Source: Rhabdaerophilum sp. SD176
Lineage (GTDB): Bacteria; Pseudomonadota; Alphaproteobacteria; Rhizobiales; Beijerinckiaceae
NCBI RefSeq assembly: GCF_030143245.1
Contig: NZ_JARJNS010000001.1
Location: forward strand, 1-64,000
Reading direction: 5' to 3'
Length of the DNA: 64,000 bases
In this document: piece after piece, positions 16,539-26,384 of the stretch
Position numbering within the stretch: the stretch's first letter is position 1
Layout of the letters: each line of letters opens with the position of its first letter
Notes under the pieces: model-generated
Databases searched by the model: none
Seen by the model: the letters and a program-made list of their open reading frames with translations, nothing else
What the model was told of the DNA's origin: nothing
Program-made: the position numbers and the translations under genes

Positions 16539-18026
16539 TCAGACCGAGAGCGTGCGCCGGATCGCATCCTTCCAGCCGGCATAGCGCGCATCGGCATCGC
16601 CTGCCGCCATGGCCGGCGCGAACCGGATATCCCGTGCCCAGAGCCGTGCGAAATCCGCCGGTTCCGGCGCGAGGCCGGCGCTGAGACCGGCAAGATAGGC
16701 CGCGCCCAGCGCTGTGGTTTCCATGATCGTGGGCCGGTCAACCGGCGCTTGCAGGATGTCGGCCAGGAACTGCATCGCATAGGCGGAAGCCGTCATCCCG
16801 CCATCAACCCGCAGCACCGTTTCGAACGGGCTGCCCCAGTCACGCCGCATCGCCTCGATCAGATCCCGCGTCTGGTAGCCGACGCTCTCGAGCGCAGCCC
16901 GGCAGAGTTCCTTCCGCGTCGTGCCGCGCGTCAGCCCGTACAGCGCACCGCGCGCATCGGCATCCCAGTACGGTGCGCCAAGCCCCACAAAGGCCGGGAC
17001 GAGAAAAACGTTCTGCGCCGGGTCGGCCTCGGCTGCCAACGTTCCGGCCTCGGCGGAGGCGGCGATGATCCCGAGCCCGTCGCGCAGCCATTGCACGGCG
17101 GCACCGGCGACGAAAATCGCGCCCTCAAGGGCATAGGTGCGCTGGCCGCGGATCTGGTAGGCGAGCGTGGTCAGAAGCCGGTTGGTTGAGAAAACCGGCT
17201 TGTCGCCGGTATTCATCACCGCGAAGCACCCGGTCCCGTAGGTCGATTTCATCATGCCCGGCTGGAAGCAGGCCTGTCCGATCGTCGCCGCCTGCTGGTC
17301 GCCGGCCACGCCGCGGATGGCGACGGCTCCATCGAGCCATTCGGCGGCGGTCGTTCCGAAATCGTCGGCGCTGTTGCGAACCTCCGGGAGCAGGGCCATT
17401 GGAACATCGAGGCGCTGGCACAATTCGGCATCCCAGTTGCCGGTCTGGATATCGTAAAGCAGCGTGCGCGAAGCATTGGTGGCATCGGTCGCATGAACCT
17501 TGCCGCCCGTCAGCCGCCAGATCAGGAAGGTGTCGACTGTGCCGAAGGCGAGTTCGCCCTTCTCGGCCCGGGCCCGCGCGCCCGGCACCTTGTCGAGGAT
17601 CCACGCGATCTTGGTTCCGGAAAAATAGGGGTCAAGCAGCAGGCCCGTCTTGCGGCTGAAGAAACCCTCATGCCCGTCATCCCGCAGCCGGGAACAGATT
17701 TCGGAGGTCCGCCGGTCCTGCCAGACAATGGCATTGTGGATCGGCTTGCCGGTTTTCCGGTCCCAGATCAGCGTTGTCTCGCGCTGGTTGGTGATGCCGA
17801 TCGCCGCGATGTCGGCTGCAGAGAGCCCGGCCTTCGCTACTGCCCCGCGCAGGGTGGCGAGGCTGGTCGCCCAGATATCCTCCGGGTCATGTTCCACCCA
17901 GCCGGAAGCCGGGTAATGCTGGGGGAATTCCTTCTGGTCCATCGAGACCAGCCGGAAATCTCGCGTGAAGACCAGCGCGCGGCTCGAGGTCGTGCCCTGG
18001 TCCATCGCGATGAAATGGGTGCTCAT
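16539..18026 (-). CDS. glpK: Glycerol kinase
   Basis: The 495-residue FGGY kinase phosphorylates glycerol to sn-glycerol 3-phosphate. Visible family landmarks are DQGTTSSRA (phosphate-binding loop, residues 9-17), [23 protein letters not shown], and the C-terminal VDGGMTAS and [13 protein letters not shown]. Length equals that of typical GlpK. It overlaps the upstream glpD stop by four bases and forms a two-gene operon with it. No GlpF facilitator or GlpR regulator is adjacent. It ends three bases from the convergent SDR gene. Confidence 0.97.
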   Translation of the reverse strand: MSTHFIAMDQGTTSSRALVFTRDFRLVSMDQKEFPQHYPASGWVEHDPEDIWATSLATLRGAVAKAGLSAADIAAIGITNQRETTLIWDRKTGKPIHNAIVWQDRRTSEICSRLRDDGHEGFFSRKTGLLLDPYFSGTKIAWILDKVPGARARAEKGELAFGTVDTFLIWRLTGGKVHATDATNASRTLLYDIQTGNWDAELCQRLDVPMALLPEVRNSADDFGTTAAEWLDGAVAIRGVAGDQQAATIGQACFQPGMMKSTYGTGCFAVMNTGDKPVFSTNRLLTTLAYQIRGQRTYALEGAIFVAGAAVQWLRDGLGIIAASAEAGTLAAEADPAQNVFLVPAFVGLGAPYWDADARGALYGLTRGTTRKELCRAALESVGYQTRDLIEAMRRDWGSPFETVLRVDGGMTASAYAMQFLADILQAPVDRPTIMETTALGAAYLAGLSAGLAPEPADFARLWARDIRFAPAMAAGDADARYAGWKDAIRRTLSV

Positions 18027-19540
18027 GCCAGGCCCTCCGCTTCCAGCAAGGCCGGCAACGCGGCCGCAACCGCCCCGGCCAGCGCGTCACCGCCATGCAG
18101 GCCAAGCTTGGTCCGCCGCCAGATCACGTCATCCGGCGTCCGCGCCCATTCCTCACGCACGAGATACCGCAATTCCGCCAGCCGCAATCCGCTGCCGAGA
18201 TCTGTGCCGAGATCGTCCAGGCTCGCGGCAGAGCCCAGAACGCGGCGGGCGCGCGTGCCATAGAGCCGCACAAGCCGCTCCATATCCACGTCCGGTACGA
18301 ATGGATATTCGGCCAGCAGGATGCGCTTGAGCGCCCTCCGGTCACGGTCGGGGAAATCCCCGCCGGGCAGGATCGCGCCATGCGTCCAGTCTCCGCCCAT
18401 CCGCGGAAAGCCGGCGGCGATCCGGCCCATCGCTTCCTCCGCGAGGCGACGATAGGTGGTGATCTTGCCGCCATAGATCGACAGGAGCGCGGCCTGTCCG
18501 GCGGGTTGGTCAAGGTCGAGCACGTAATCCCGCGTGGCAGCCTTGGCCTCTGTCGCGCCGTCATCATAGAGCGGGCGGACGCCGGAAAACGACCAGACCA
18601 CGTCATCCCGGGTCAATTGGCGGCTGAATTGCGCATTGGCCAAGGCCAGCAGATAGTCGATTTCCTCCGCCGTCGCCCGCACGGCAGCAGGATCGCCGGA
18701 ATAATCACGGTCCGTCGTGCCGATCAGCGTGAACTCGCCCTCATATGGAATGGCGAAAACGATCCGGCCGTCGCTGTTCTGGAAAATATAGCACCGGTCG
18801 TGCTCGTAGAGCCTGCGCACCACGATATGCGAGCCCTGGACAAGGCGCGTCTTCGCCCGGCCGTTCAGGCCCAACGTGCCTTGCAGGACGTCCGCCACCC
18901 ACGGCCCGGCGGCATTGACGAGCACTTTCGCCCGTACGCGCCGTTCGCTGCGGAAATCATCGCTCCTCACCGTGAGGATCCAGCTGTCGCTTTCGCGCAC
19001 GGCCGAAACGGCGCGGCTGCGCGTCTCGATCATCGCGCCGCGCTCGGCGGCATCGAGGGCATTCGCCACAACGAGGCGGGAATCATCGACGCGGCAATCC
19101 GAATATTCGAAACCCTTGCGGAACAACCCGGGCTTGAGCGGCTGCCCTGCAACATGCGTTACAAGGTCGATCACCCGCGTCGAGGGCAGCAGCTTCCGGC
19201 CACCGAGATGATCGTAAAGGAACAGCCCCAGCCGCAGCAGCCAGGCCGGCCGCAGGCCCTTGTGATGCGGCAGCACGAAGCGCAGGGGCCCGATCAGGTG
19301 CGGCGCCATGGTCCACAGCGTTTCGCGCTCGATCAGCGCCTCCCGCACAAGGCGGAACGCATAGTATTCGAGGTAACGCAAACCACCATGGATCAACTTT
19401 GTCGACCAGGACGAGGTATGGCTGGCGAGATCATCCTGCTCGCAGAGATAGACGGCCAGCCCGCGCCCGGCCGCATCCCGCGCGAGCCCGGTGCCATTGA
19501 TACCGCCACCGATAATGGCCAGATCGACGACTCGTTCCAT
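18023..19540 (-). CDS. glpD: FAD-dependent glycerol-3-phosphate dehydrogenase
   Basis: The 505-residue enzyme oxidises sn-glycerol 3-phosphate to dihydroxyacetone phosphate at the cytoplasmic membrane and passes electrons to quinone. It has the N-terminal FAD loop [25 protein letters not shown], the NAAGPW segment and the [11 protein letters not shown] region, followed by the GlpD C-terminal helical domain. It is the first gene of glpDK and is divergent from dgoK, with 112 bases between. The product feeds directly from GlpK, which is encoded next. Confidence 0.97.
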   Translation of the reverse strand: MERVVDLAIIGGGINGTGLARDAAGRGLAVYLCEQDDLASHTSSWSTKLIHGGLRYLEYYAFRLVREALIERETLWTMAPHLIGPLRFVLPHHKGLRPAWLLRLGLFLYDHLGGRKLLPSTRVIDLVTHVAGQPLKPGLFRKGFEYSDCRVDDSRLVVANALDAAERGAMIETRSRAVSAVRESDSWILTVRSDDFRSERRVRAKVLVNAAGPWVADVLQGTLGLNGRAKTRLVQGSHIVVRRLYEHDRCYIFQNSDGRIVFAIPYEGEFTLIGTTDRDYSGDPAAVRATAEEIDYLLALANAQFSRQLTRDDVVWSFSGVRPLYDDGATEAKAATRDYVLDLDQPAGQAALLSIYGGKITTYRRLAEEAMGRIAAGFPRMGGDWTHGAILPGGDFPDRDRRALKRILLAEYPFVPDVDMERLVRLYGTRARRVLGSAASLDDLGTDLGSGLRLAELRYLVREEWARTPDDVIWRRTKLGLHGGDALAGAVAAALPALLEAEGLA

Positions 19541-19652
19541 GCGATTTAGGTGCCTTCTTGCGCAGCGAAAGGCAATCGCTCTCGACGCGAATCCATGGCT
19601 TCACGCGGGAATATGAAATCGCTAGCCTCTTCCAAAGGCGAGGGATTCTCCA

Positions 19653-20558
19653 ATGGCAGGCCGTGAGGCAATCATCATTGACTGGGGAACGACGAATTTC
19701 CGCGCCTATCGCTTCGATTCTGCGGGAGAACCTGTCGCCGAGCACCGGGCCGCGGCCGGCATCCTCAGCGTTGCCGACGGCGCCTTCGAGGCCGTGCTGG
19801 ATCGCCAGATCGGTGCTTGGATCACGTCGGATTCCGAGTTGCTCTTTTCGGGTATGATCACCAGCCGAAATGGCTGGGTCGAAACGCCCTATGCCGAAAC
19901 GCCGGCCAGCCTCGAAGCCCTCGCTGCGGCCTCGGTGCATCGTCGCCATGCTTCCGGTGCCACGATGCGCTTCCTGCCCGGCGTTGCCATGCGGCACCCG
20001 GTGCCGGATGTCATGCGCGGCGAGGAGATCCAGGTTTTCGGGGCGTGTGTACCGGAGGAGGAATCAATCGTCGTCCTGCCGGGCACGCATTCGAAATGGG
20101 TCCGCCACCATACAGGGCGGATCGAGGCTTTCCATACCTTCATGACCGGCGAGATCTATGCCGCGCTGAAGGGCCATACGATCCTCGGCCGTCTGCTACC
20201 GGAAGGCGCCACGGGCGCACCCGGGGCCTTTGCCGAAGGTGTGCGCCACATGCGCAGCCATGCCGGTGCAGGTTTGCTCCATGCCGCCTTTTCGGCGCGA
20301 AGCCGCGTGCTGTTCGATGAACTCGCGCCGGCCGATATCGGGGAATACCTCTCCGGGATCGTCATCGGTGCCGAGATGGCCGGCGGGCTCGCCTTGGGCT
20401 GGAATCCCGCCTCGCTGCGTCTCGTTGGGGAGCCACCACTGACCGCGCGCTATGCCGAGGCGGCCCGTATTTTCGGCCTCGCCTCGCAGATCGCCCCCGC
20501 GGATACGACCATCAGGGGCTTCCGTCGCCTCGCTGCCTTGAAGGAGCCCGATGCATGA
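19653..20558 (+). CDS. dgoK: 2-dehydro-3-deoxygalactonokinase
   Basis: The 301-residue sugar-acid kinase phosphorylates 2-dehydro-3-deoxy-D-galactonate at O6. Family motifs are IIIDWGTTNFRAY at the N-terminus, SGMITSRNGW, VLPGTHSKWV, and FMTGEIYAALKGHTILG. It precedes the matching aldolase gene with a four-base overlap, which settles the assignment. Together they form the lower De Ley-Doudoroff (galactonate) branch. The galactonate dehydratase and any transporter are not adjacent. The start has GCGAGGG upstream. Confidence 0.95.
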   Translation: MAGREAIIIDWGTTNFRAYRFDSAGEPVAEHRAAAGILSVADGAFEAVLDRQIGAWITSDSELLFSGMITSRNGWVETPYAETPASLEALAAASVHRRHASGATMRFLPGVAMRHPVPDVMRGEEIQVFGACVPEEESIVVLPGTHSKWVRHHTGRIEAFHTFMTGEIYAALKGHTILGRLLPEGATGAPGAFAEGVRHMRSHAGAGLLHAAFSARSRVLFDELAPADIGEYLSGIVIGAEMAGGLALGWNPASLRLVGEPPLTARYAEAARIFGLASQIAPADTTIRGFRRLAALKEPDA

Positions 20559-21196
20559 CAGCGGAAGCCCTTGAATCCCTGTTCCGCGAAACGCTGGCAG
20601 CCGTACCGCTGGTCGCGATCCTGCGCGGGATCCGCCCGGAAGAGGTCGAGGTGATCGGAGCGGCGCTCGTCGAGAGTGGCATCCGGCTGATCGAGGTGCC
20701 GCTGAACTCGCCCGATCCGTTCAATTCCATTTCCCGGCTGGTCAAGCGTTTTGGCGAGGCCGCGCTGATCGGTGCCGGTACAGTCATCCAGCCGGATGAC
20801 GTACTCGAATTGGCCGAAATCGGTGCTGGCCTCGTCATTTCACCTCACACTGACTGCGCCGTAATCGAGGCAACGCGGCGGGCCGGGCTGATTTCCCTGC
20901 CAGGCATCGCCACGCCATCGGAAGCCTTCGATGCAATTGCTGCCGGCGCTCATGCACTGAAACTCTTCCCGATGGAGATGATCGGCATCGGCGGCATGAA
21001 GGCAATGAAGGCCGTTCTGCCGCCGGATATGCCGCTTATCGCCGTAGGCGGCGTCGGCGCTGCCAATCTCGCCAGCCTCCGTAACGCGGGATGCGCTGGA
21101 TTTGGGCTCGGTTCCTCGCTCTACAAGCCGGGCATGAATGCAGGTGCGGTCCGGGCCGCAGCTGAAGCCTGCCTCGCCGTGCTTGCCGAGGGCTGA
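20555..21196 (+). CDS. dgoA: 2-dehydro-3-deoxy-6-phosphogalactonate aldolase
   Basis: The 213-residue class I aldolase of the KDPG/KDPGal family splits its substrate into pyruvate and glyceraldehyde 3-phosphate. Landmarks are VAILRGIRPEEV, IEVPLNSPDP, IGAGTV, and the Schiff-base lysine in HALKLFPMEMIG. The combination with dgoK distinguishes it from the Entner-Doudoroff aldolase Eda. The start overlaps the dgoK stop. It is followed by a cobalamin riboswitch belonging to the next operon. Confidence 0.95.
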   Translation: MTAEALESLFRETLAAVPLVAILRGIRPEEVEVIGAALVESGIRLIEVPLNSPDPFNSISRLVKRFGEAALIGAGTVIQPDDVLELAEIGAGLVISPHTDCAVIEATRRAGLISLPGIATPSEAFDAIAAGAHALKLFPMEMIGIGGMKAMKAVLPPDMPLIAVGGVGAANLASLRNAGCAGFGLGSSLYKPGMNAGAVRAAAEACLAVLAEG

Positions 21197-21249
21197 ACCC
21201 TGGGCCTCCGCTCTTGCCCGGTCGGGGCGGATATGCGACATCCCGTCCA

Positions 21250-21420
21250 CGAGCAGTGCCTTCCGCAAGGAAGGTGAAACGGGAATGCGGTGGGGGCTTT
21301 GCCCGAAGCCGCGGCTGCCCCCGCAACTGTAGGCGGAGAGCTGACCCCATCGCCACTGGCCGCTCGGCTGGGAAGGCGGGAGCCGGCAGAGACCCGCAAG
21401 CCAGGAGACCGGCTGCTCGG
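21250..21420 (+). promoter_or_regulatory. Cobalamin riboswitch upstream of the cob operon
   Basis: The B12-element signatures occur in order: GGTGAAACGGGAATGCGGTG near 21273-21292, the GCCCCCGCAACTG box near 21315-21330, and GGGAAGGCGGG plus GCAAGCCAGGAGACC near 21370-21410. Together with the preceding stem they make a complete class I cobalamin riboswitch. It reads toward the DUF1636-cobU-cobO-cobQ genes, so adenosylcobalamin should shut off this operon. The remaining bases to 21523 form the 5' leader, probably with the expression platform. Confidence 0.93.
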
Positions 21421-21523
21421 ATAGGCTGCTGATGGGCGCAATCCGGCGGGGTGCACGGGCGGCGCAACCCTTGCGGGGCGAAGCCCCGGCTGTCAGAGCT
21501 GGCCCTGGACAAGGCTGGCCGCC

Positions 21524-21958
21524 ATGAATGCTCCTGTCATTTCTCCGGAAGTGATCACCGAACCCGTTGCCTCCCCGCAGGCGCCGGTTGTCATCACCAT
21601 CTGCACCACCTGCCGCAAGGCCGAGGCAGCCCCGGATTATCGCCCCGGTGCCTTGCTGGCGGATGCGCTGGCGGCCTTGCCGGATTCCGGTGTCACGATC
21701 CGCCGCACGCAATGCCTCAGCGTCTGCACACGGGCCTGCACCGCGGCACTGTCCGGCCCCGGCCGCTACACCTTTCTCTTCGGCGATCTTGACCCCGAAC
21801 GCGATGCGCCCACCCTCGTCGAGATGGCACAGGCCATGGCCAACCAGCCCTTCGGCTTCGTGCCATGGAAAGCGCGACCTGAAGCCTTGCGATCCCGCAT
21901 CATCGCCCGCATACCGCCACTGGAATGGTCGCCGGCCGATGGGTCGGCCCCGGTATGA
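21524..21958 (+). CDS. DUF1636 predicted metal-binding, ferredoxin-like protein
   Basis: The 144-residue protein has a (2Fe-2S) ferredoxin/thioredoxin-like pattern: CTTCRKAE near residues 28-35, then CLSVCTRACTAAL near 65-77. This makes five cysteines suited to an Fe-S cluster or metal ion. Its function is not established to my knowledge. It is the first gene after a cobalamin riboswitch and its stop overlaps the cobU start, so a role in cobalt handling or in reducing cob(II)alamin intermediates before adenosylation by CobO is an attractive inference. The N-terminal 20 residues are Pro/Val-rich and probably unstructured. Confidence 0.8.
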   Translation: MNAPVISPEVITEPVASPQAPVVITICTTCRKAEAAPDYRPGALLADALAALPDSGVTIRRTQCLSVCTRACTAALSGPGRYTFLFGDLDPERDAPTLVEMAQAMANQPFGFVPWKARPEALRSRIIARIPPLEWSPADGSAPV

Positions 21959-22482
21959 AAGCGCGTCTCACCCTCGTTCTCGGCGGAGCGCGGTCCGGCA
22001 AGTCGCGGCATGCGGAGGCTTTGGCGCGGCAGACGGGCCTTTCCCGCCTCTACCTCGCCACAGCACAGCCTTTCGATGAAGAAATGCGCGAGCGGATCCG
22101 GCAACACCGGGTCGATCGGGAAGGCGATGGCTGGCAGACGATCGAGGAACCGCTCGACCTTGCTGGCGCAATCACCCGCGCTTCGGCGGCGGATGCGGTC
22201 CTGCTGGTGGATTGCCTGACGCTCTGGCTGTCGAACCTCATGCTGGCCGACAGGCCCGTCGCTCCGGAAACCGCTGCATTGCTAGGCGCACTCGCAACCG
22301 CAAGCGGCCCGGTCATCCTTGTCTCGAATGAGGTCGGCCTCGGCATCGTGCCCGAGACCCCGCTGGGACGTGCGTTCCGGGATGCGCAAGGCCGGCTCAA
22401 CCAGCACGTGGCCGCTCTGGCCGATCATGTTGTCTTCATGGCAGCCGGGCTGCCGCTGACGCTCAAGGAACCCCCGCGATGA
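21955..22482 (+). CDS. cobU: Adenosylcobinamide kinase / adenosylcobinamide-phosphate guanylyltransferase
   Basis: The 175-residue bifunctional enzyme (CobP in Pseudomonas denitrificans naming) phosphorylates adenosylcobinamide and transfers GMP to it. It carries the P-loop LGGARSGKSRHAE at the N-terminus, the RIRQHRVDREGDGW segment with the guanylylated His, LLVDCLTLWLSNL, and NEVGLGIVPETPLGR. The ATG at 21955 overlaps the preceding stop codon (ATGA); an upstream GTG would give ten poorly conserved residues. It is translationally coupled in the riboswitch-controlled cob operon. Confidence 0.95.
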   Translation: MKARLTLVLGGARSGKSRHAEALARQTGLSRLYLATAQPFDEEMRERIRQHRVDREGDGWQTIEEPLDLAGAITRASAADAVLLVDCLTLWLSNLMLADRPVAPETAALLGALATASGPVILVSNEVGLGIVPETPLGRAFRDAQGRLNQHVAALADHVVFMAAGLPLTLKEPPR

Positions 22483-23093
22483 CCGAATCCGATGTCGATG
22501 CCCGCCACAACGAGAAGATGCGCCGCCACAAGGAGGCGCGCGAGAAGATGATGGCCGGGAAAACCCTCGAGAGGGGGCTGCTCATCGTGCATACCGGCGC
22601 GGGCAAGGGGAAGACCTCGGCCGGGCTCGGCATGGTTTTCCGGCATATCGCCTATGGGATGCGGACGGCCGTCATCCAGTTCACCAAGTCGCCGGACTGG
22701 GTGACGGGGGAAGCCATCCTGCTGCGGCAATTCCCCGATCTCTGTACGCTCGATATATCCGGAGACGGTTTCACCTGGGATACGCAGAACCGCGCGCAGG
22801 ATATCGCTACCGCCCGAGCCGGCTGGGAGCGCGCCAAGGCCTGCATTCTCGACCCCGCCTACAGGCTGGTCATGCTGGACGAACTCAACATCGTCCTCCG
22901 CTACGATTATCTCCCCGTCGAAGAGATCGTCGAATTCCTGCGGACACAGCGGCCTGCCGATACGCATGTCGTGATCACTGGCCGGAATGCGAAGCCCGAG
23001 CTGATCGAGCTGGCCGATCTCGTCACCGAGATGGTGCAGGTCAAGCATCCGTTCCGCGAAGGCGTGAAAGCCCAGGCCGGGATCGAGTTCTGA
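22479..23093 (+). CDS. cobO: Cob(I)yrinic acid a,c-diamide adenosyltransferase
   Basis: The 204-residue CobO/BtuR-family enzyme transfers the 5'-deoxyadenosyl group of ATP to reduced corrinoid. The unusual P-loop [12 protein letters not shown] appears near residues 36-47, followed by [11 protein letters not shown] and [15 protein letters not shown], both family signatures. The charged N-terminus ([16 protein letters not shown]) is usual for CobO. It overlaps cobU by four bases and is followed after one base by cobQ. Confidence 0.97.
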   Translation: MTESDVDARHNEKMRRHKEAREKMMAGKTLERGLLIVHTGAGKGKTSAGLGMVFRHIAYGMRTAVIQFTKSPDWVTGEAILLRQFPDLCTLDISGDGFTWDTQNRAQDIATARAGWERAKACILDPAYRLVMLDELNIVLRYDYLPVEEIVEFLRTQRPADTHVVITGRNAKPELIELADLVTEMVQVKHPFREGVKAQAGIEF

Positions 23094-23094
23094 C

Positions 23095-24573
23095 ATGGCA
23101 AGGCGCGCCGCCGTGATCATGCTGCAGGGGACCGGCTCGAATGTCGGCAAATCGATGCTTGTCGCCGGGCTCTGCCGCCTTTTCGCCGATCGCGGCCTCG
23201 TGGTCCGGCCGTTCAAGCCGCAGAACATGTCGAACAATGCCGCCATTGCCCGCGAGGGCGGCGAGATCGGCCGGGCGCAGGCCGTGCAGGCGCAGGCGGC
23301 ACGCTGCTCGCCGAGCATCCATATGAACCCGATCCTGCTGAAACCGGAAACCGATACCGGCAGTCAGGTCATCGTCCAGGGGCAACGCCGGGGCAGCCTC
23401 CGCAGCCTCGGCTTCGGCGCGCGACGCGATGAATTGTTCCCGGCAGTGATGGAAAGCTTCGGCATTCTGGAAGACGAAGCTGACCTTGTCATCGTCGAGG
23501 GCGCCGGCAGCCCGGCGGAGATCAACCTCCGGGCCGGCGATATTGCCAATATGGGCTTTGCCGCCGCTGCGGATGTGCCGGTCCTGCTGGTTGGCGATAT
23601 CGACCGGGGCGGGGTGATCGCCAGCCTTGTCGGAACCCATGCCATCCTGCCGGAGGACGACCGGCGGCTGATCAAGGCCTTCGCGATCAACAAGTTCCGC
23701 GGCGATGCGCGGCTCTTCGAGGCCGGAATGCACGCCATCGAGTCCTTCACCGGCTGGCCGGGCCTCGGCATTGTACCATGGTTTGCCGAAGCCCATCGGC
23801 TTCCGGCGGAGGATGCGCTCGACCTCGAAGAGCGCCGCGGAACGGCCGACCGCCCTTTGCGCATCGCCGTGCCGATCCTCGCGCGGATCGCCAATTTCGA
23901 CGATCTTGATCCGCTCTCTGCCGAGCCGGCCGTGGAATTGACTTTTGTCCCGCCCGGGCAGCCGTTGCCCGCCAATGCCGACCTCGTCATTCTGCCGGGC
24001 TCGAAGGCCACGCTCGCCGATCTCGCCTTCCTTCGCGAGCAAGGCTGGGACATCGACCTTGCCGCCCATCATCGCAGGGGCGGGCGTATCCTCGGCCTGT
24101 GTGGCGGCTACCAGATGCTCGGGACCTCGATTGCCGACCCGGAGGGAATCGAGGGGCAGGCCGGCACCATGCCCGGCCTCGGTTTCCTTGACATCGAGAC
24201 GCGGCTGACACCGGACAAGATCACCCGGCTGGTCGATGCCGTACATGTGCCCTCGGGCCAGCCGATCCGGGGCTACGAGATCCATCTCGGCCGCAGCGAG
24301 GGCCCGGACTGCGCGCGCGCCTTCGCGCGGATCGAGGGCCGACCGGACGGGGCGATCTCCGCCGATGGCCGGGTGCAGGGCACCTATCTCCATGGCTTGT
24401 TTTCAGGCGATGCCTTCCGCGCCGCCTTCCTTCAAGGGCTTGGGGCAGGCAGCGCTCTGGCCTACGAGGCGGAAGTCGAGGCTGTACTCGACCGGCTGGC
24501 CGCGCATTGCGAGGCCCATCTTGATATCGAGGCGATCCTGCGCATCGCCCGGTCACGCCAGAGCGAAAGTTAA
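23095..24573 (+). CDS. cobQ: Cobyric acid synthase
   Basis: The 492-residue amidotransferase amidates four carboxyls of adenosylcobyrinic a,c-diamide. The N-terminal dethiobiotin synthetase-like domain has [11 protein letters not shown] and [11 protein letters not shown]. The C-terminal class I glutaminase domain has the nucleophile Cys in LCGGYQMLG near residue 335 and the catalytic His in TYLHGLF. Length is normal. It is the last plus-strand gene of the riboswitch operon. Its final 21 bases overlap the 3' end of the convergent cbiB gene. Confidence 0.97.
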   Translation: MARRAAVIMLQGTGSNVGKSMLVAGLCRLFADRGLVVRPFKPQNMSNNAAIAREGGEIGRAQAVQAQAARCSPSIHMNPILLKPETDTGSQVIVQGQRRGSLRSLGFGARRDELFPAVMESFGILEDEADLVIVEGAGSPAEINLRAGDIANMGFAAAADVPVLLVGDIDRGGVIASLVGTHAILPEDDRRLIKAFAINKFRGDARLFEAGMHAIESFTGWPGLGIVPWFAEAHRLPAEDALDLEERRGTADRPLRIAVPILARIANFDDLDPLSAEPAVELTFVPPGQPLPANADLVILPGSKATLADLAFLREQGWDIDLAAHHRRGGRILGLCGGYQMLGTSIADPEGIEGQAGTMPGLGFLDIETRLTPDKITRLVDAVHVPSGQPIRGYEIHLGRSEGPDCARAFARIEGRPDGAISADGRVQGTYLHGLFSGDAFRAAFLQGLGAGSALAYEAEVEAVLDRLAAHCEAHLDIEAILRIARSRQSES

Positions 24574-25527
24574 GGCCAGGACGATCAGCATCAGCAAGAG
24601 GCAGGCCGCGGCCATCACCGCCAGCGCCTGCCGGATATCAGCCGGGCCGGCATCCCGGCGCCCGCCCGGATTGAGATAGGGGTCATCGACCCGCTCGGTA
24701 CCGTAGATCCGCGGTCCCGCGAGAGCGAGCCCGAGCCCGCCGGCCATCGCGGATTCCGGCCAGCCGGCATTCGGCGATTTGTGCAGTCGCGCATCCCGCA
24801 GCATCACGCGGAGGGCCGGTCCGGGCTGGCGGCCCACGGCGGCGCAGGCCGCCGCGATCAGCAGCCCCGAAAGGCGGGCTGGCGCGAGATTGAGGAGGTC
24901 ATCCAGCCGCGCGCTGGCCCAGCCATAGGCGAGGTAGCGTGGCGAGCGATGACCGATCATCGAATCCGCCGTATTCACCGCCTTGTAGACGGCCAGCCCC
25001 GGCAGGCCGAGCAGGAGGAACCAGAAAACCGGCGCCACCACCCCGTCGGAGAAATTCTCGGCCGTCGTCTCGATGGCCGCCCGCGCCACCCCGGCTTCGT
25101 CCAGCACGTCCGGGTTGCGCCCGACCACCATGGAGACAGCGCGCCGTCCGCCCGCGAGCCCCTCGCTTTCCAGCGCATCGGCAACCCGCGCGACATGATC
25201 ATGGAGCGAGCGCTGCGCAATCAGGACAGAGCCGGCAAGCCCCGCCCAGATCCAGCCATAGGGGAGGGCCATCAGCGCCTCTTGCAGAAGGAAAGCACCG
25301 GCGCAGGCGACGGCCACCAGGATGACGAGGGCCAGCAGGCCCAGCAAACGACGCTGCGTCTCCGGCCATTCCGGGCGGTTCAGCCGGGCCTCCAGCGTGC
25401 GGATCAGCCCGCCGAACCATGCGACAGGATGCGGTATGCGCCGCCAGACAATGTCCGGATCGCCGATGAGCGCGTCGGGCACAAGCGCCACCAGGACGAT
25501 CAGGAGGGTTTCCGGAAACAGGGTCAT
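24553..25527 (-). CDS. cbiB: Adenosylcobinamide-phosphate synthase (CbiB; CobD in P. denitrificans naming)
   Basis: The 324-residue integral membrane protein attaches (R)-1-amino-2-propanol O-2-phosphate to adenosylcobyric acid. It shows [21 protein letters not shown] near the N-terminus (split here: ALIGDPD, HPVAWFG), [16 protein letters not shown] and [14 protein letters not shown], all family landmarks, with several hydrophobic helices. It overlaps the btuF stop by four bases and shares its operon. The amino-propanol phosphate donor would come from the cobC product nearby. Confidence 0.95.
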   Translation of the reverse strand: MTLFPETLLIVLVALVPDALIGDPDIVWRRIPHPVAWFGGLIRTLEARLNRPEWPETQRRLLGLLALVILVAVACAGAFLLQEALMALPYGWIWAGLAGSVLIAQRSLHDHVARVADALESEGLAGGRRAVSMVVGRNPDVLDEAGVARAAIETTAENFSDGVVAPVFWFLLLGLPGLAVYKAVNTADSMIGHRSPRYLAYGWASARLDDLLNLAPARLSGLLIAAACAAVGRQPGPALRVMLRDARLHKSPNAGWPESAMAGGLGLALAGPRIYGTERVDDPYLNPGGRRDAGPADIRQALAVMAAACLLLMLIVLALTFALA

Positions 25528-26375
25528 TTCCGGCCGATCCGCGCCAGTTCGCGGGTGAGATGGTCGATCGCCTCGACCAGCATCGGACCGCCGCAGACCG
25601 TCAGCTTCTCCGGCATGGTCAGTTTCCGCCCGGCCGTGAAGCGACCGGCGAGGGCAGGGTGCAGCAGCTTGGCCGTGCCCTGATCCTCCGGGGCGAGATC
25701 ATCCCGTGCAACGAGGATCGCGTCCGGCTTGAGCAGGACGAGGCTTTCGAGCGAGGCAAAACCACCCTGCCGGAAGCCAAGCTCGTCCGCCACGTTCACG
25801 AGGCCCACCTGCGCCAGAAGATCGGTCACCAGCGATTGCGATCCGCTGACCCAGCCCCGCCGGGCAACCGGCAGGACACGCAGCCTCAGCGGGGAGACCG
25901 TGCTCTTGAGGCGGGCAAGCGCAGCGTCGATTTCCTCAACCCGCCGCTGTGCCCCTTCCGGGTTGCCCACAAGAGCACCCATCCGGAGGATCTGTGCTCT
26001 TGTTTCGGCGATGCTGCGCACCGCGTCGAATTCCTCGAGGCGAAAGCCCTGCTGACGGATGAATTCCCGGGTTGCGCGGCGGGTGAACCGGCCGCCGACG
26101 ACAAGATCCGGCGCGAGGACGAGCACCTCCTCGGCGGTGCCGGAAAGGCGCGGATAGGGCTTCGCTTTCGCGGCAGCCCAGGAGCGCAGCGGATCGGCAC
26201 CGAACGGGCTGAGGCCAACAATCTGCTCCGGTCGCGCAAGGTCCAGCAGGAGCTGGTCCGTACACATGTTGATCGAGACGATCCGCGTCGGGGCAGGCTG
26301 CGCGAAGGCCGCAGCTGACAGGAAAATGGAAAGGGCAGCCAGACGGCACTGGCGATGCACGCGCTTCCATGGCAT
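25524..26375 (-). CDS. btuF: Cobalamin/corrinoid ABC transporter substrate-binding protein (BtuF-like)
   Basis: The 283-residue periplasmic protein has a secretion signal (basic WKRVHRQCRLAALSIFLSAAAFA region, here read as residues 3-25, cleavage near AFAQP) and the helical-backbone metal-receptor fold. Its landmarks are RIVSINMCTDQLLLDL, EEVLVLAPDLVV and FASLESLVLLKPD. The family binds cobalamin, haem or ferric siderophores; the surrounding btuBCD and cob genes favour cobalamin. The frame continues upstream but would overlap the divergent cobC gene throughout, so the ATG at 26375 is taken. It is in one operon with cbiB and separate from btuBCD. Confidence 0.88.
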   Translation of the reverse strand: MPWKRVHRQCRLAALSIFLSAAAFAQPAPTRIVSINMCTDQLLLDLARPEQIVGLSPFGADPLRSWAAAKAKPYPRLSGTAEEVLVLAPDLVVGGRFTRRATREFIRQQGFRLEEFDAVRSIAETRAQILRMGALVGNPEGAQRRVEEIDAALARLKSTVSPLRLRVLPVARRGWVSGSQSLVTDLLAQVGLVNVADELGFRQGGFASLESLVLLKPDAILVARDDLAPEDQGTAKLLHPALAGRFTAGRKLTMPEKLTVCGGPMLVEAIDHLTRELARIGRK

Positions 26376-26384
26376 GGCCGCAGG

